Part shown: piece after piece, positions 34,940 through 42,779 of the stretch
How positions within the stretch are numbered: the first letter of the stretch is position 1
How the letters are laid out: each line of letters begins with the position of its first letter
Assembly (NCBI RefSeq): GCF_014836445.1
Contig: NZ_JACSQV010000002.1
Location: 287,466 to 351,465, forward strand
Reading direction: 5' to 3'
DNA length: 64,000 nt
Source: Cellulomonas avistercoris
GTDB taxonomy: Bacteria > Actinomycetota > Actinomycetes > Actinomycetales > Cellulomonadaceae
Notes under the pieces: model-generated
Seen by the model: only the letters and a program-made list of their open reading frames with translations
What the model was told of the DNA's origin: nothing
The model's database searches: none
Program-made: the position numbers and the translations under genes

Positions 34940-35692
34940 ATGACGACGACAGCACCCGCCCGTCCCACGTCACGCCGTCCCGACTCGCTCACGCGCGCCG
35001 ACGGGAGCCCGCTGCGGGTCCTCGTCGTCGACGACGAGGTGAACCTCGGTGAGCTGATGTGCACCGCGCTGCGCTACGAGGGCTGGGAGGTCCGGCACGC
35101 GCTGTCGGGCCACGACGCGGTCGAGCTGGTCGGCACGCTGGAGCCGGACGTCGTCCTGCTCGACCTCTCCCTGCCGGACATGTCGGGCCCGGAGGTGCTG
35201 CGGCGCATCCGCGCGGCCCGCCCGCAGGCGCCCGTCCTGTTCCTGACGGCGCACGACGGCGTCGAGGACCGCGTCCCCGGGCTCACGGCCGGCGGCGACG
35301 ACTACGTCACCAAGCCGTTCGGCCTCGAGGAGGTCGTCGCGCGGCTGCGCGGCATGCTGCGGCGCGCGGGAGCCGTGGGCCAGCGGCCGGACGCGCTGCT
35401 CGTCGTCGGCGACCTGCGGATGGACGAGGACAGCCACGAGGTGTGGCGCGGCGACGACCCCATCCGCCTCACCGCCACGGAGTTCGAGCTGCTGCGCTAC
35501 TTCATGCGCAACCCGCGGCGGGCGCTGAGCAAGGCGCAGATCCTCGACCGCGTGTGGCAGTACGACTTCGGCGGGCAGGCGAACATCGTCGAGCTGTACG
35601 TGTCCTACCTGCGCCGCAAGATCGACAAGGGCCGCGAGCCCATGCTGCACACGCTGCGCGGCGTGGGCTACGTGCTGCGGCCCGCGGGCTGA
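34940..35692 (+). CDS. OmpR-family response regulator (orphan)
   Basis: A 250-residue regulator. The receiver domain (residues 22-140) has the acidic pair VVDDE, phospho-acceptor Asp in VVLLDLSLPDMSG, Thr in LFLTAHD and Lys in YVTKPFG. The C-terminal winged helix has IRLTATEFELLRYFMRNPRRALSKAQILDRVW and VSYLRRKIDKGREPMLHTLRGVGYVL. No histidine kinase lies in the window, so its partner is elsewhere or absent. ATG at 34940 is the only start near the domain. Confidence 0.93.
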   Translation: MTTTAPARPTSRRPDSLTRADGSPLRVLVVDDEVNLGELMCTALRYEGWEVRHALSGHDAVELVGTLEPDVVLLDLSLPDMSGPEVLRRIRAARPQAPVLFLTAHDGVEDRVPGLTAGGDDYVTKPFGLEEVVARLRGMLRRAGAVGQRPDALLVVGDLRMDEDSHEVWRGDDPIRLTATEFELLRYFMRNPRRALSKAQILDRVWQYDFGGQANIVELYVSYLRRKIDKGREPMLHTLRGVGYVLRPAG

Positions 35693-35701
35693 CGCGCGGT
35701 C

Positions 35702-36517
35702 CTACAGCGCGTACGCCCGGTAGACGTCGAGCACGTCCGCCAGCGGGGCCGTCACCTGGAACACGGCCGTGCCGTTCTGCCACACCGCGACGCCCGTGCC
35801 GTCACCGGCGTCGACGACCGTGAACGTCCCGACCGGCGCACCGCCGACGGTGACGTCACCGCTCTGCGGCAGGTCGGCCTCGGGAGCCGCGGACGCGCTC
35901 GCCGTGGGCGCGTCGGCCGCGGGTGCCGTGGGCAGCCCCGCGGAGATCTGCTGCAGCAGCGCGGTCGCGTCCTCGGGCGTCTCGAGCTGGGCGGCGCGCA
36001 CGGTCAGGGTGCCGCCGTCGCCGTCGGTGAACGTCTCGGTGTAGGCCTCGAGCGCGCCCGCACCGATCCGCTCGGCGTCCTCCTGCGAGGACTCGAGCGC
36101 GTACTGCAGGACCGTGGTGGGCAGCGCGGACGCGAACGCCGTGGTGGCGGTGCGCGCCGCGGGCTGGGCGGCGGGCGTCGGCACGGGAGCGGTGACCGTG
36201 GACGCGGCGGGCGTCGGGGACGCGTCACCACCGCTGCGGTTGACCAGGACGCCGACCACGACGCCGATGACGACGACCGCACCCACGCCGGCGGCCACGG
36301 GCAGGAGCCACGCGGGGCGACCCGGGCGCTCGCCGGGCTCGCGCTCGGGTGCGGGTCCGGCAGGGTCGGACGCGGCGGGGGTGGCGGGGTCGGCGCCCCA
36401 GCCGGTCCAGCCGCTCGCGGCACCGGGGTCGCCCTGCGGGGTGACGGCGGGTCGGTGCGTCGGTCCGGTGGCGCCGGGCCGCTGCTCGGGCTCGCCGGGT
36501 CGTCCCGTGTCGCTCAT
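35702..36517 (-). CDS. Single-pass membrane protein of unknown function
   Basis: A 271-residue protein. A Pro/Gly-rich cytoplasmic N-terminus (residues 1-68), one transmembrane helix at about 69-92 (LLPVAAGVGAVVVIGVVVGVLV), a Pro/Thr/Ala linker, then an extracytoplasmic domain of about 150 residues (FASALPTTVLQYALESSQEDAER..., VAVWQNGTAVFQVTAPLADV). Not recognised. It is convergent with the response regulator; only 9 nt separate the stops. GAGGGG about 10 nt upstream supports the ATG at 36517. Confidence 0.7.
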   Translation of the reverse strand: MSDTGRPGEPEQRPGATGPTHRPAVTPQGDPGAASGWTGWGADPATPAASDPAGPAPEREPGERPGRPAWLLPVAAGVGAVVVIGVVVGVLVNRSGGDASPTPAASTVTAPVPTPAAQPAARTATTAFASALPTTVLQYALESSQEDAERIGAGALEAYTETFTDGDGGTLTVRAAQLETPEDATALLQQISAGLPTAPAADAPTASASAAPEADLPQSGDVTVGGAPVGTFTVVDAGDGTGVAVWQNGTAVFQVTAPLADVLDVYRAYAL

Positions 36518-36626
36518 GGCGGGCAATCCCCTCGTGTCGCGCGGACCGGCTGCTGCCGGACCACGGGGCAGCCTACCGAGCGCGCGGTGCCGGGTGCGGC
36601 GGGTCGGGGTTGTCGGTGGCGGGCCG

Positions 36627-36632
36627 TACCGT
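36627..36632 (+). promoter_or_regulatory. -10 hexamer TACCGT for radA
   Basis: Seven nt before the GTG at 36640. Confidence 0.55.
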
Positions 36633-36639
36633 GCGGGAC

Positions 36640-38061
36640 GTGAGCCAGACGACCACGCGCCGTGCCCGTTCCGGGGGCGAGCGCCCCACCGAGCGCCCGG
36701 CGTTCCGCTGCACCGAGTGCGGCTGGACCGCGACCAAGTGGGTCGGCCGGTGCGGCGAGTGCCAGGAGTGGGGCTGCGTCGTCGAGGACGCGGGCCCCGG
36801 CTCCGGCGGCCCCCGGACGATCGCCGTCGCGCCGACGCGCAACCCCGCGCGCCCCATCGAGGAGATCGACGTCGACGCGGCCGCGGCCCGCCCCACGGGC
36901 GTGGACGAGCTGGACCGTGTGCTCGGCGGCGGCCTGGTGCCCGGCGCGGTCGTGCTGCTCGCGGGCGAGCCGGGCGTGGGCAAGTCGACCCTGCTGCTCG
37001 ACGTGGCCGCACGCGCAGCCCGCACCGGGCGGCGCGTCCTGTACGTCACCGGCGAGGAGTCGGCCGCGCAGGTGCGGCTGCGTGCGGGCCGCATCCACGC
37101 GCTCGCGCCCTCGCTGCTGCTGGCCGCGGAGACGGACCTCGGGACCGTCCTCGGGCACGTCGAGAGCGTCGACCCCGACCTGCTGGTCCTCGACTCGGTG
37201 CAGACGTTCACGTCCGCGCAGGTGGAGGGATCGCCCGGCGGGGTCTCGCAGGTCCGGGAGGTCACGGCCGCGCTCATCACCGCCGCGAAGTCGCGCGCGC
37301 TGCCCGTCGTGCTCGTCGGGCACGTCACCAAGGACGGGTCCGTCGCGGGGCCGCGCACGCTCGAGCACCTCGTCGACGTGGTCTGCCAGTTCGAGGGCGA
37401 GCGCCACTCGCGGCTGCGGCTGCTGCGCGCCACCAAGAACCGCTACGGCCCGACCGACGAGGTCGGCTGCTTCGACCTGTCGGAGCACGGCATCGTCGGC
37501 CTGGCGGACCCCTCGGGGCTGTTCACGTCGCGCCTGGTCAGCGACGTGCCGGGGACGTGCCTGACCGTGACCCTTGAGGGCCGGCGCCCGCTCGCGGCGG
37601 AGGTGCAGGCGCTCGTGGCGCCGAGCGTCGTGCCGAACCCGCGGCGCACGACGAGCGGCGTCGACGGCAGCCGGCTCGCGATGGTCCTCGCGGTCCTGCA
37701 GCGCCGCCTCGGCGCCCGCCTCGCCGACCAGGACGTCTACGTCTCGACGGTCGGCGGGGCGCGCGTCGTCGAGCCCGCCGCGGACCTGGCGCTCGCGCTG
37801 GCTGCCGTCAGCGGCCGCGAGAACGTCGCCGTGCACGCCGGGCTCGTGGCCATCGGCGAGGTCGGCCTGGCCGGGGAGATCCGGCCGGTCCCGGGCGTGG
37901 GCCGGCGCCTGGCCGAGGCGGCCCGGCTCGGCTGCACGCGGGCGGTCGTCCCCTCGGGGACGCTCGAGGAGGTCACCGTGCCCGACGGCCTGCGGGTCGT
38001 CGAGGCCCCGGACCTGGCGGCGGCCGTCCTGGCGGGCCTCGCCCCGTCGGGCGACGCGTGA
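36640..38061 (+). CDS. radA: DNA repair protein RadA
   Basis: A 473-residue recombination helicase. C4 zinc finger C24-x2-C27...C38-x2-C41, RecA-like ATPase with Walker [10 protein letters not shown] near 109, the RadA-specific KNRYG motif at 266 (family KNRFG), and a C-terminal Lon-like domain ([21 protein letters not shown]). It drives branch migration during recombination. The GTG at 36640 is supported by the -10 hexamer; an in-frame TTG 30 nt upstream is not. disA begins 44 nt after the stop, a conserved neighbourhood. Confidence 0.96.
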   Translation: MSQTTTRRARSGGERPTERPAFRCTECGWTATKWVGRCGECQEWGCVVEDAGPGSGGPRTIAVAPTRNPARPIEEIDVDAAAARPTGVDELDRVLGGGLVPGAVVLLAGEPGVGKSTLLLDVAARAARTGRRVLYVTGEESAAQVRLRAGRIHALAPSLLLAAETDLGTVLGHVESVDPDLLVLDSVQTFTSAQVEGSPGGVSQVREVTAALITAAKSRALPVVLVGHVTKDGSVAGPRTLEHLVDVVCQFEGERHSRLRLLRATKNRYGPTDEVGCFDLSEHGIVGLADPSGLFTSRLVSDVPGTCLTVTLEGRRPLAAEVQALVAPSVVPNPRRTTSGVDGSRLAMVLAVLQRRLGARLADQDVYVSTVGGARVVEPAADLALALAAVSGRENVAVHAGLVAIGEVGLAGEIRPVPGVGRRLAEAARLGCTRAVVPSGTLEEVTVPDGLRVVEAPDLAAAVLAGLAPSGDA

Positions 38062-38094
38062 GTGGCGGCTCGGACAACTCGACACGCCACCGAT

Positions 38095-38100
38095 ACGATC
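38095..38100 (+). promoter_or_regulatory. -10 hexamer TACGAT for disA
   Basis: Five nt before the GTG at 38106, so disA has its own promoter besides any read-through from radA. Confidence 0.5.
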
Positions 38101-38105
38101 CAGGG

Positions 38106-39182
38106 GTGCCCCACCCGCACCATCCCGACGACCTGCTGAGGTCCACGCTCTTCGCCGTCGCGCCCGGAACCGAGCTGCGCGACGGTCTGGAGCGGATCCT
38201 GCGCGGCCGCACGGGCGCGCTCATCGTGCTCGGCATGGACGCCACGGTCGAGTCGCTGTGCTCCGGCGGGTTCGTCCTCGACGTCGAGTTCTCCGCCACG
38301 CGCCTGCGCGAGCTCGCGAAGATGGACGGTGCGGTCGTCATCGACCCGATCCGCGACCGGATCGTGCGGGCCGCCGTGCAGCTGCTCCCGGACCCGTCGA
38401 TCCAGACGTCGGAGTCCGGCACCCGGCACCGCACGGCCGAGCGCGTCGCCAAGCAGACCGGCCTGCCCGTGATCTCGGTGTCCGCGTCGATGCGGATCGT
38501 GGCGCTGTACGTCGGCGAGCAGCGGTACGTGCTCGAGGACTCCACGACGATCCTGTCGCGCGCCAACCAGGCGCTCGCGACGCTCGAGCGGTACAAGGCA
38601 CGCCTCGACGAGGTCAGCGGCACCCTGTCCGCCCTGGAGATCGAGGACCTGGTCACGGTGCGCGACGTGTCCGCCGTCGTGCAGCGCCTCGAGATGGTCC
38701 GCCGGATCTCGGACGAGATCGCGGGCTACGTCGTCGAGCTCGGGACCGACGGCCGCCTGCTCACGCTGCAGCTCGACGAGCTCGTCGGCGGGGTCGGCAC
38801 CGAGCGCGAGCTCGTCATCCGGGACTACGTCGACACCTCGCGCCGCACGATCGAGGCGGTCCCGGACGCCCTGGGCGAGCTGGACTCGACCCAGCTGCTC
38901 GACATCTCGCACATCGCCCGTGTGCTCGGGCTGCCCGGCGGCGGCGAGGCCCTGGACGCGGCCGTCGGCCCGCGGGGCTACCGCCTGCTGTCGAAGGTGC
39001 CGCGGCTGCCCGGCCCGGTCGTCGACCGCCTGGTCGGGCACTTCGGCGGCCTGCAGAAGCTGCTGGCCGCGACGATCGACGACCTCATGGCCGTCGACGG
39101 GGTCGGCGAGCAGCGGGCCCGCTCGGTGCGCGAGGGGCTGTCGCGGCTCGCGGAGTCGAGCATCCTCGAGCGGTACGTCTGA
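38106..39182 (+). CDS. disA: DNA integrity scanning diadenylate cyclase DisA
   Basis: A 358-residue enzyme that makes c-di-AMP from two ATP and scans DNA for recombination intermediates. The DAC domain has the DGA motif at residue 74 (KMDGAVVID) and the RHR motif at 107-109 (GTRHRTAER), positions equal to the family's. The linker region and the C-terminal helix-hairpin-helix DNA-binding domain ([21 protein letters not shown]) follow. Radial neighbour of radA, whose product controls DisA in Bacillus. The last codons are part of a 14-nt tandem duplication (39171-39197). Confidence 0.97.
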   Translation: MPHPHHPDDLLRSTLFAVAPGTELRDGLERILRGRTGALIVLGMDATVESLCSGGFVLDVEFSATRLRELAKMDGAVVIDPIRDRIVRAAVQLLPDPSIQTSESGTRHRTAERVAKQTGLPVISVSASMRIVALYVGEQRYVLEDSTTILSRANQALATLERYKARLDEVSGTLSALEIEDLVTVRDVSAVVQRLEMVRRISDEIAGYVVELGTDGRLLTLQLDELVGGVGTERELVIRDYVDTSRRTIEAVPDALGELDSTQLLDISHIARVLGLPGGGEALDAAVGPRGYRLLSKVPRLPGPVVDRLVGHFGGLQKLLAATIDDLMAVDGVGEQRARSVREGLSRLAESSILERYV

Positions 39183-39197
39183 CGCGGTACGTCTGAC
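39171..39197 (+). repeat. 14-nt tandem duplication at the disA stop
   Basis: CGGTACGTCTGAC occurs twice with a 14-nt period; the first copy contains the stop codon. Confidence 0.85.
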
Positions 39198-39248
39198 CTC
39201 TGACGCCTGACGCGCGCCCCGCCGTGCGGACCGCGGCCGGCCGTGGCC

Positions 39249-39881
39249 TCAGCCGAGCCCGAACACCGCGGCGGGCGAGGTCGCGCCGCCGACGGTCACC
39301 GCGACCGAGTAGGTGCCCGCGCCGGGCGTGGGCAGCCCCCCGGCGCACCCGGCCGCGGAGCGCTCGCGCGGCCACCCGAGCTGCGTGACGTCCGACTGCC
39401 CGCCGGCGAGCAGGAGCGTGCGCGCGTCCGGGTCCGCCGGCACGCAGTCGAGGCTCGACCAGACGCGGTCCTCGCCGGACGTGATGACGACCTCGCGCCG
39501 ACCGTCGCCCACGTCGACGAGGCACGGCTCGGAGCCGGAGTTGGTGACGGTGACCTCGAACGTCGGGTCGACCCCGGCGGCGAACGCCTCGGCACCGGGT
39601 GTCACGGCGAGAGCCAGCTGCTCCGGTGCGCACTCGGGCACGCCGGGCTCCGCGGCCGTCGTCGGCGTGGGCGTCGTCGCGGGGGCCGTGGTGGGGTCGC
39701 TCTCCGCGGCGGCCTCGCTGCCCCGGCCCGTCCACCACACGACGAGCACGACGACGACCAGCAGCGGCAGCCCGAGGACCACGAACCGGCGGATCCAGTA
39801 GACGCGGGCCGGCGGTCGCGGCGCCGGGGCCGGACGCGCCGGTCGGGGTCCCCGGCCGGTCGGGGGCGTCCGGTCGTTCAT
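39249..39881 (-). CDS. Membrane-anchored extracellular protein of unknown function
   Basis: A 210-residue protein with a Pro/Arg-rich cytoplasmic start, a transmembrane helix at about 30-52 (RRFVVLGLPLLVVVVLVVWW), a Thr/Pro/Ala linker, and a beta-rich domain of about 125 residues with four cysteines (VPECAPEQL, SEPCLVDV, SLDCVPAD, AAGCAGGL). The alternation FEVTVTNSGSEPCLVDVG looks like an Ig-like or DUF4232-type fold, common in actinobacterial lipoproteins; not certain. GGAGG lies 7 nt before the ATG. Divergent from mutY. Confidence 0.7.
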   Translation of the reverse strand: MNDRTPPTGRGPRPARPAPAPRPPARVYWIRRFVVLGLPLLVVVVLVVWWTGRGSEAAAESDPTTAPATTPTPTTAAEPGVPECAPEQLALAVTPGAEAFAAGVDPTFEVTVTNSGSEPCLVDVGDGRREVVITSGEDRVWSSLDCVPADPDARTLLLAGGQSDVTQLGWPRERSAAGCAGGLPTPGAGTYSVAVTVGGATSPAAVFGLG

Positions 39882-40027
39882 GCAGGGACCTCCGGGGTGG
39901 GCGTGGTCGGTGTGCGGCCGCGCGTCCCACGGTATTCGGCCGATGCCGGAGCGTCGTGCAGGACGCGCCACACCCGGCGCCGACGCGCCCGGTTTCGTCC
40001 CGGCGCCCCGCGACGGCACGATGAGGC

Positions 40028-41011
40028 GTGCCCGCCGCCCAGCCCGTCGTCCGCGCCGCGACCCCACCCCCGACCGGGGGCGCAGCGGTCGCGGGCCCCG
40101 GGGGCGTCGACACCTCGGGCATCCGGGACGACGTCGTCGCGTGGTTCGACGCGCACGCGCGCGACCTGCCGTGGCGGGCGCCGGACCGGACCCCGTGGGG
40201 CGTGCTGGTCAGCGAGGTGATGCTGCAGCAGACGCCGGTCGTGCGGGTCGAGCCGGCGTGGCGCGCGTGGCTGGACCGGTGGCCGACGCCCGCGGACCTC
40301 GCGGTCGCGCCCACCGCGGACGTCCTGCGCGCGTGGGACCGGCTCGGGTACCCGCGGCGTGCGCTGCGCCTGCAGGAGTGCGCGCGGGCCGTCGTCGAGC
40401 GCCACGGCGGCGTGCTGCCGGACGACGAGGACGCGCTGCTCGCGCTGCCGGGCGTGGGCCCCTACACCGCGGCGGCCGTACGGGCGTTCGCGTTCGGGCG
40501 GCGCTCGGTCGTGCTCGACACCAACGTGCGGCGGGTCCTGGCGCGGGTCGCGGCGGGTGAGGCCCTGCCGGCGCCGGCGCTGACGGTCGGTGAGACGGCG
40601 CGTGCGGCCGCGTGGGTGCCGGCCGACGACGCGTCGGCGGCGCGCTGGGCGGCGGCGTCGATGGAGCTCGGGGCGCTGGTGTGCACGGCACGCTCGCCCC
40701 GGTGCGACGCCTGCCCGGTGGCCGACCGCTGCCGGTGGCTGGCTGCCGGGCGACCGGCCGACGCGCACGCGCACCGCCGTCGCACGCAGGCGTGGGCCGG
40801 CACCGACCGGCAGGCACGGGGACGCGTCATGGCCCTGCTGCGCGAGGCGCTCGGCCCGGTCCCCCACGCGGCGGTCGCGGCCGTCTGGCCGGACGCCGCC
40901 CAGCTCGCGCGCTGCCTGGACGCCCTGGTCGCCGACGGCCTGGTCGTCCACGAGGACGCCCCGGGCGACGCCCCCGACCCCGACGCGGCCACCTACCGCC
41001 TCCCCCACTGA
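40028..41011 (+). CDS. mutY: A/G-specific adenine glycosylase
   Basis: A 327-residue base-excision enzyme that removes adenine opposite 8-oxoguanine. Catalytic Glu in VSEVMLQQTPV, helix-hairpin-helix LPGVGPYTAAAV, catalytic Asp in VLDTNVRRVLARV, and the [4Fe-4S] loop C-x6-C-x2-C-x5-C in CTARSPRCDACPVADRC. The C-terminal region is short (about 90 residues), without a clear NUDIX-like domain, as in many actinobacterial MutY. GTG at 40028; a CACGAT lies 5 nt upstream, a weak -10. The 3' end runs directly into the 76-nt repeat element. Confidence 0.93.
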   Translation: MPAAQPVVRAATPPPTGGAAVAGPGGVDTSGIRDDVVAWFDAHARDLPWRAPDRTPWGVLVSEVMLQQTPVVRVEPAWRAWLDRWPTPADLAVAPTADVLRAWDRLGYPRRALRLQECARAVVERHGGVLPDDEDALLALPGVGPYTAAAVRAFAFGRRSVVLDTNVRRVLARVAAGEALPAPALTVGETARAAAWVPADDASAARWAAASMELGALVCTARSPRCDACPVADRCRWLAAGRPADAHAHRRRTQAWAGTDRQARGRVMALLREALGPVPHAAVAAVWPDAAQLARCLDALVADGLVVHEDAPGDAPDPDAATYRLPH

Positions 41012-41087
41012 CGCCGAGCGCGGCACACGACCGCCCAGCGCGGCACCGACGTGTGCCGCGCTCGGCCGACGTGTACCGCGCTCGCGA
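41012..41087. repeat. 76-nt REP-like element, copy A
   Basis: Two direct copies of CGCCGAGCGCGGYAC-like 15-mers (41012-41026, 41032-41046) followed by two inverted copies (41053-41067, 41073-41087), with spacings 5, 6 and 5 nt. It starts at the base after the mutY stop and ends 14 nt before the stop of the convergent acetyltransferase gene. The same geometry recurs at 55093-55168. Confidence 0.85.
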
Positions 41088-41101
41088 GGTGCGTGGCCGG
41101 G

Positions 41102-41614
41102 TCAGAGCTCGAGGAGCATGCGCGTGTTGCCCAGCGTGTTGGGCTTCACGCGGGCCAGGTCGAGGAACTCGGCGACGCCGTCGTCGTGCGACCGCAGCAG
41201 CTCGGCGTAGACGGCCGACGGCACGGGCGTCCCCTCGATCTCGCGGAACCCGTGGCGGGCGAAGAAGTCCACCTCGAACGTCAGGCAGAACACGCGCCGC
41301 AGCCCCAGGTCGCGCGCGCGGTCGAGCAGCGCGTCGACGAGCGCGTGCCCGACGGCCCGCCCGCGGTAGGAGGGGTCCACCGCGAGCGTGCGGATCTCGG
41401 CGAGGTCCTCCCACATCACGTGCAGCGCCCCGCACCCGACGACCTCGTCGTCGTCGGCGCGCGCGACGAGGAACTCCTGCACGGCCTCGTAGTAGCCGAC
41501 CCACTCCTTGGCCAGCAGGATCCGCTCCTGCGCGTAGGGCTCCACGAGGCGGCGGATGGCGCGGACGTCCGCGGGGCGGGCAGGTCGGACGGCGACCTGG
41601 GCGGGAGAGCTCAC
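41102..41614 (-). CDS. ArgA-like amino-acid N-acetyltransferase
   Basis: A 170-residue GNAT enzyme resembling the short actinobacterial N-acetylglutamate synthase: VAVRPARPADVRAIRRLVEPYAQERILL, the acetyl-CoA loop AEIRTLAVDPSYRGRAVGHALV, and CLTFEVDFFARHGFREIE. It would acetylate glutamate for arginine synthesis; the identification is by family pattern. The GTG at 41614 is preferred over 41620 because TAGGTT ends 6 nt before it. Confidence 0.85.
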   Translation of the reverse strand: MSSPAQVAVRPARPADVRAIRRLVEPYAQERILLAKEWVGYYEAVQEFLVARADDDEVVGCGALHVMWEDLAEIRTLAVDPSYRGRAVGHALVDALLDRARDLGLRRVFCLTFEVDFFARHGFREIEGTPVPSAVYAELLRSHDDGVAEFLDLARVKPNTLGNTRMLLEL

Positions 41615-41620
41615 GCGCAC

Positions 41621-41626
41621 AACCTA
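41621..41626 (-). promoter_or_regulatory. -10 hexamer TAGGTT overlapping the SorC-gene stop
   Basis: The first three bases are the TAG stop of the upstream regulator; 6 nt separate the hexamer from the GTG at 41614. Confidence 0.5.
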
Positions 41627-42604
41627 CGCACGACGCGACGTGGTGCGGGTGCCGACCGCCTCGACGAGCGCCGTGGCGGTCACCTCGTCGACGACGAGGT
41701 CGGTGACCACCTCGGCGCGCAGGGCCGCGAGCAGCGGCGCGACCTTGTTGTCACCGGCGACGACGCACACGCGTCGCGGGACGCGCTGCAGCTCCTCGGG
41801 CGTCGGGCCGGTGGCGCGGCTGTTGAGCGACACGTCCGCCCAGGACCCGTCGCCGCGCAGGAACACCGTGCACACGTCGCCGACGACCGACTCGTCGTGC
41901 AGGCGGCGCACGTCCGACTCGTCGAGGTAGCCCGCGGAGTACACGTGCGACGGGACCGCCCCGGCGACGGCGCCGGCCGAGAACACGGCGATGTCGGCGC
42001 GGCGCTGCATGTCCAGCACGCGGCGCACGGACCGCTCGCGCCACATGGCGTCCTTGGTGTCGGGGAAGTCGAAGAACGCGGGCACGGAGAAGTGGTGGAC
42101 GGCGGCGCCGAACGCCGACCCGAACGACGAGATGAGGTCGGACGCGTACTCGACGCCCGACGTGCGCATGTTCGCCGCGCCGTTGAGCTGGACGACCGCC
42201 GAGCCACGCGTCGGCTTGGGCGCCAGGTACCGGGAGACGGCCGCGATCGTGGTGCCCCAGGCCACGCCCATCACCATGTCGGAGTCGAACCACGAGCCGA
42301 GCAGGCGTGCAGCCGTCATCGCGACCTGGTCAAGTCGCTCGACCGACCCCGCGGAGTCCGGCACGGGGACGACGTACGTGTCGATGCCGAACGTCGACGA
42401 GATCGACCGGCCGAGGCCCGGCGCGCGGGTGCTCGAGGGTCGCAGCGTGATCTCGACGAGCCCGGTGTCCCGCGCGCGCCTCAGCAGGCGCGAGACGGTC
42501 GACCGGGACGTCCCGAGGTGCCGGGCGATGACCTCCATCTTGAGGTCCTGCAGGTAGTACATGGACGCCGCGCGCAGCACGTCCTGCTCCCGCTCCACGA
42601 ACAC
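41624..42604 (-). CDS. SorC/DeoR-family sugar-binding transcriptional regulator
   Basis: A 326-residue regulator. N-terminal winged helix (ASMYYLQDLKMEVIARHLGTSRSTVSRLLRRARDTGLVEI) and a C-terminal sugar-phosphate-isomerase-like effector domain (GVAWGTTIAAVSRYLAPK, VVQLNGAANMRTSGVEYASDLI, HLDESVVGDVCTVFLR-type end). It is divergent from glpD-glpF-glpK and probably controls that locus in response to glycerol-3-phosphate or a related phosphate. The GTG at 42604 and one two codons later are both possible. A palindromic site (42647) lies between it and glpD. Confidence 0.9.
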   Translation of the reverse strand: MFVEREQDVLRAASMYYLQDLKMEVIARHLGTSRSTVSRLLRRARDTGLVEITLRPSSTRAPGLGRSISSTFGIDTYVVPVPDSAGSVERLDQVAMTAARLLGSWFDSDMVMGVAWGTTIAAVSRYLAPKPTRGSAVVQLNGAANMRTSGVEYASDLISSFGSAFGAAVHHFSVPAFFDFPDTKDAMWRERSVRRVLDMQRRADIAVFSAGAVAGAVPSHVYSAGYLDESDVRRLHDESVVGDVCTVFLRGDGSWADVSLNSRATGPTPEELQRVPRRVCVVAGDNKVAPLLAALRAEVVTDLVVDEVTATALVEAVGTRTTSRRA

Positions 42605-42646
42605 CCAGCACCGTCCCTTCGGCCCCCCATGGAACCGTCAACCCGT

Positions 42647-42660
42647 TGCACGTTCGTGCA
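42647..42660. promoter_or_regulatory. Candidate operator TGCACG-TT-CGTGCA
   Basis: Perfect 6-bp arms, 43 nt from the SorC-type start and 120 nt from glpD. The position fits a regulator site in the divergent control region. Confidence 0.5.
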
Positions 42661-42779
42661 CCGGAGTTGCGCGTCCGTTCTGGACGTGATGACGATAGCG
42701 GCGACGCGCCGGGCGGGCGAGGGGCTGACGCGCCACCGGCCGTGACCACGAGGGACGGCGCCACGGGAGGGACCGCCAC

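Noticed and set aside
41012..41087. Short repeats as a CRISPR-like array
   Set aside because: Two direct plus two inverted 15-mers with 5-6 nt spacers form a hairpin, not repeats with 30-nt spacers, and no cas genes occur.
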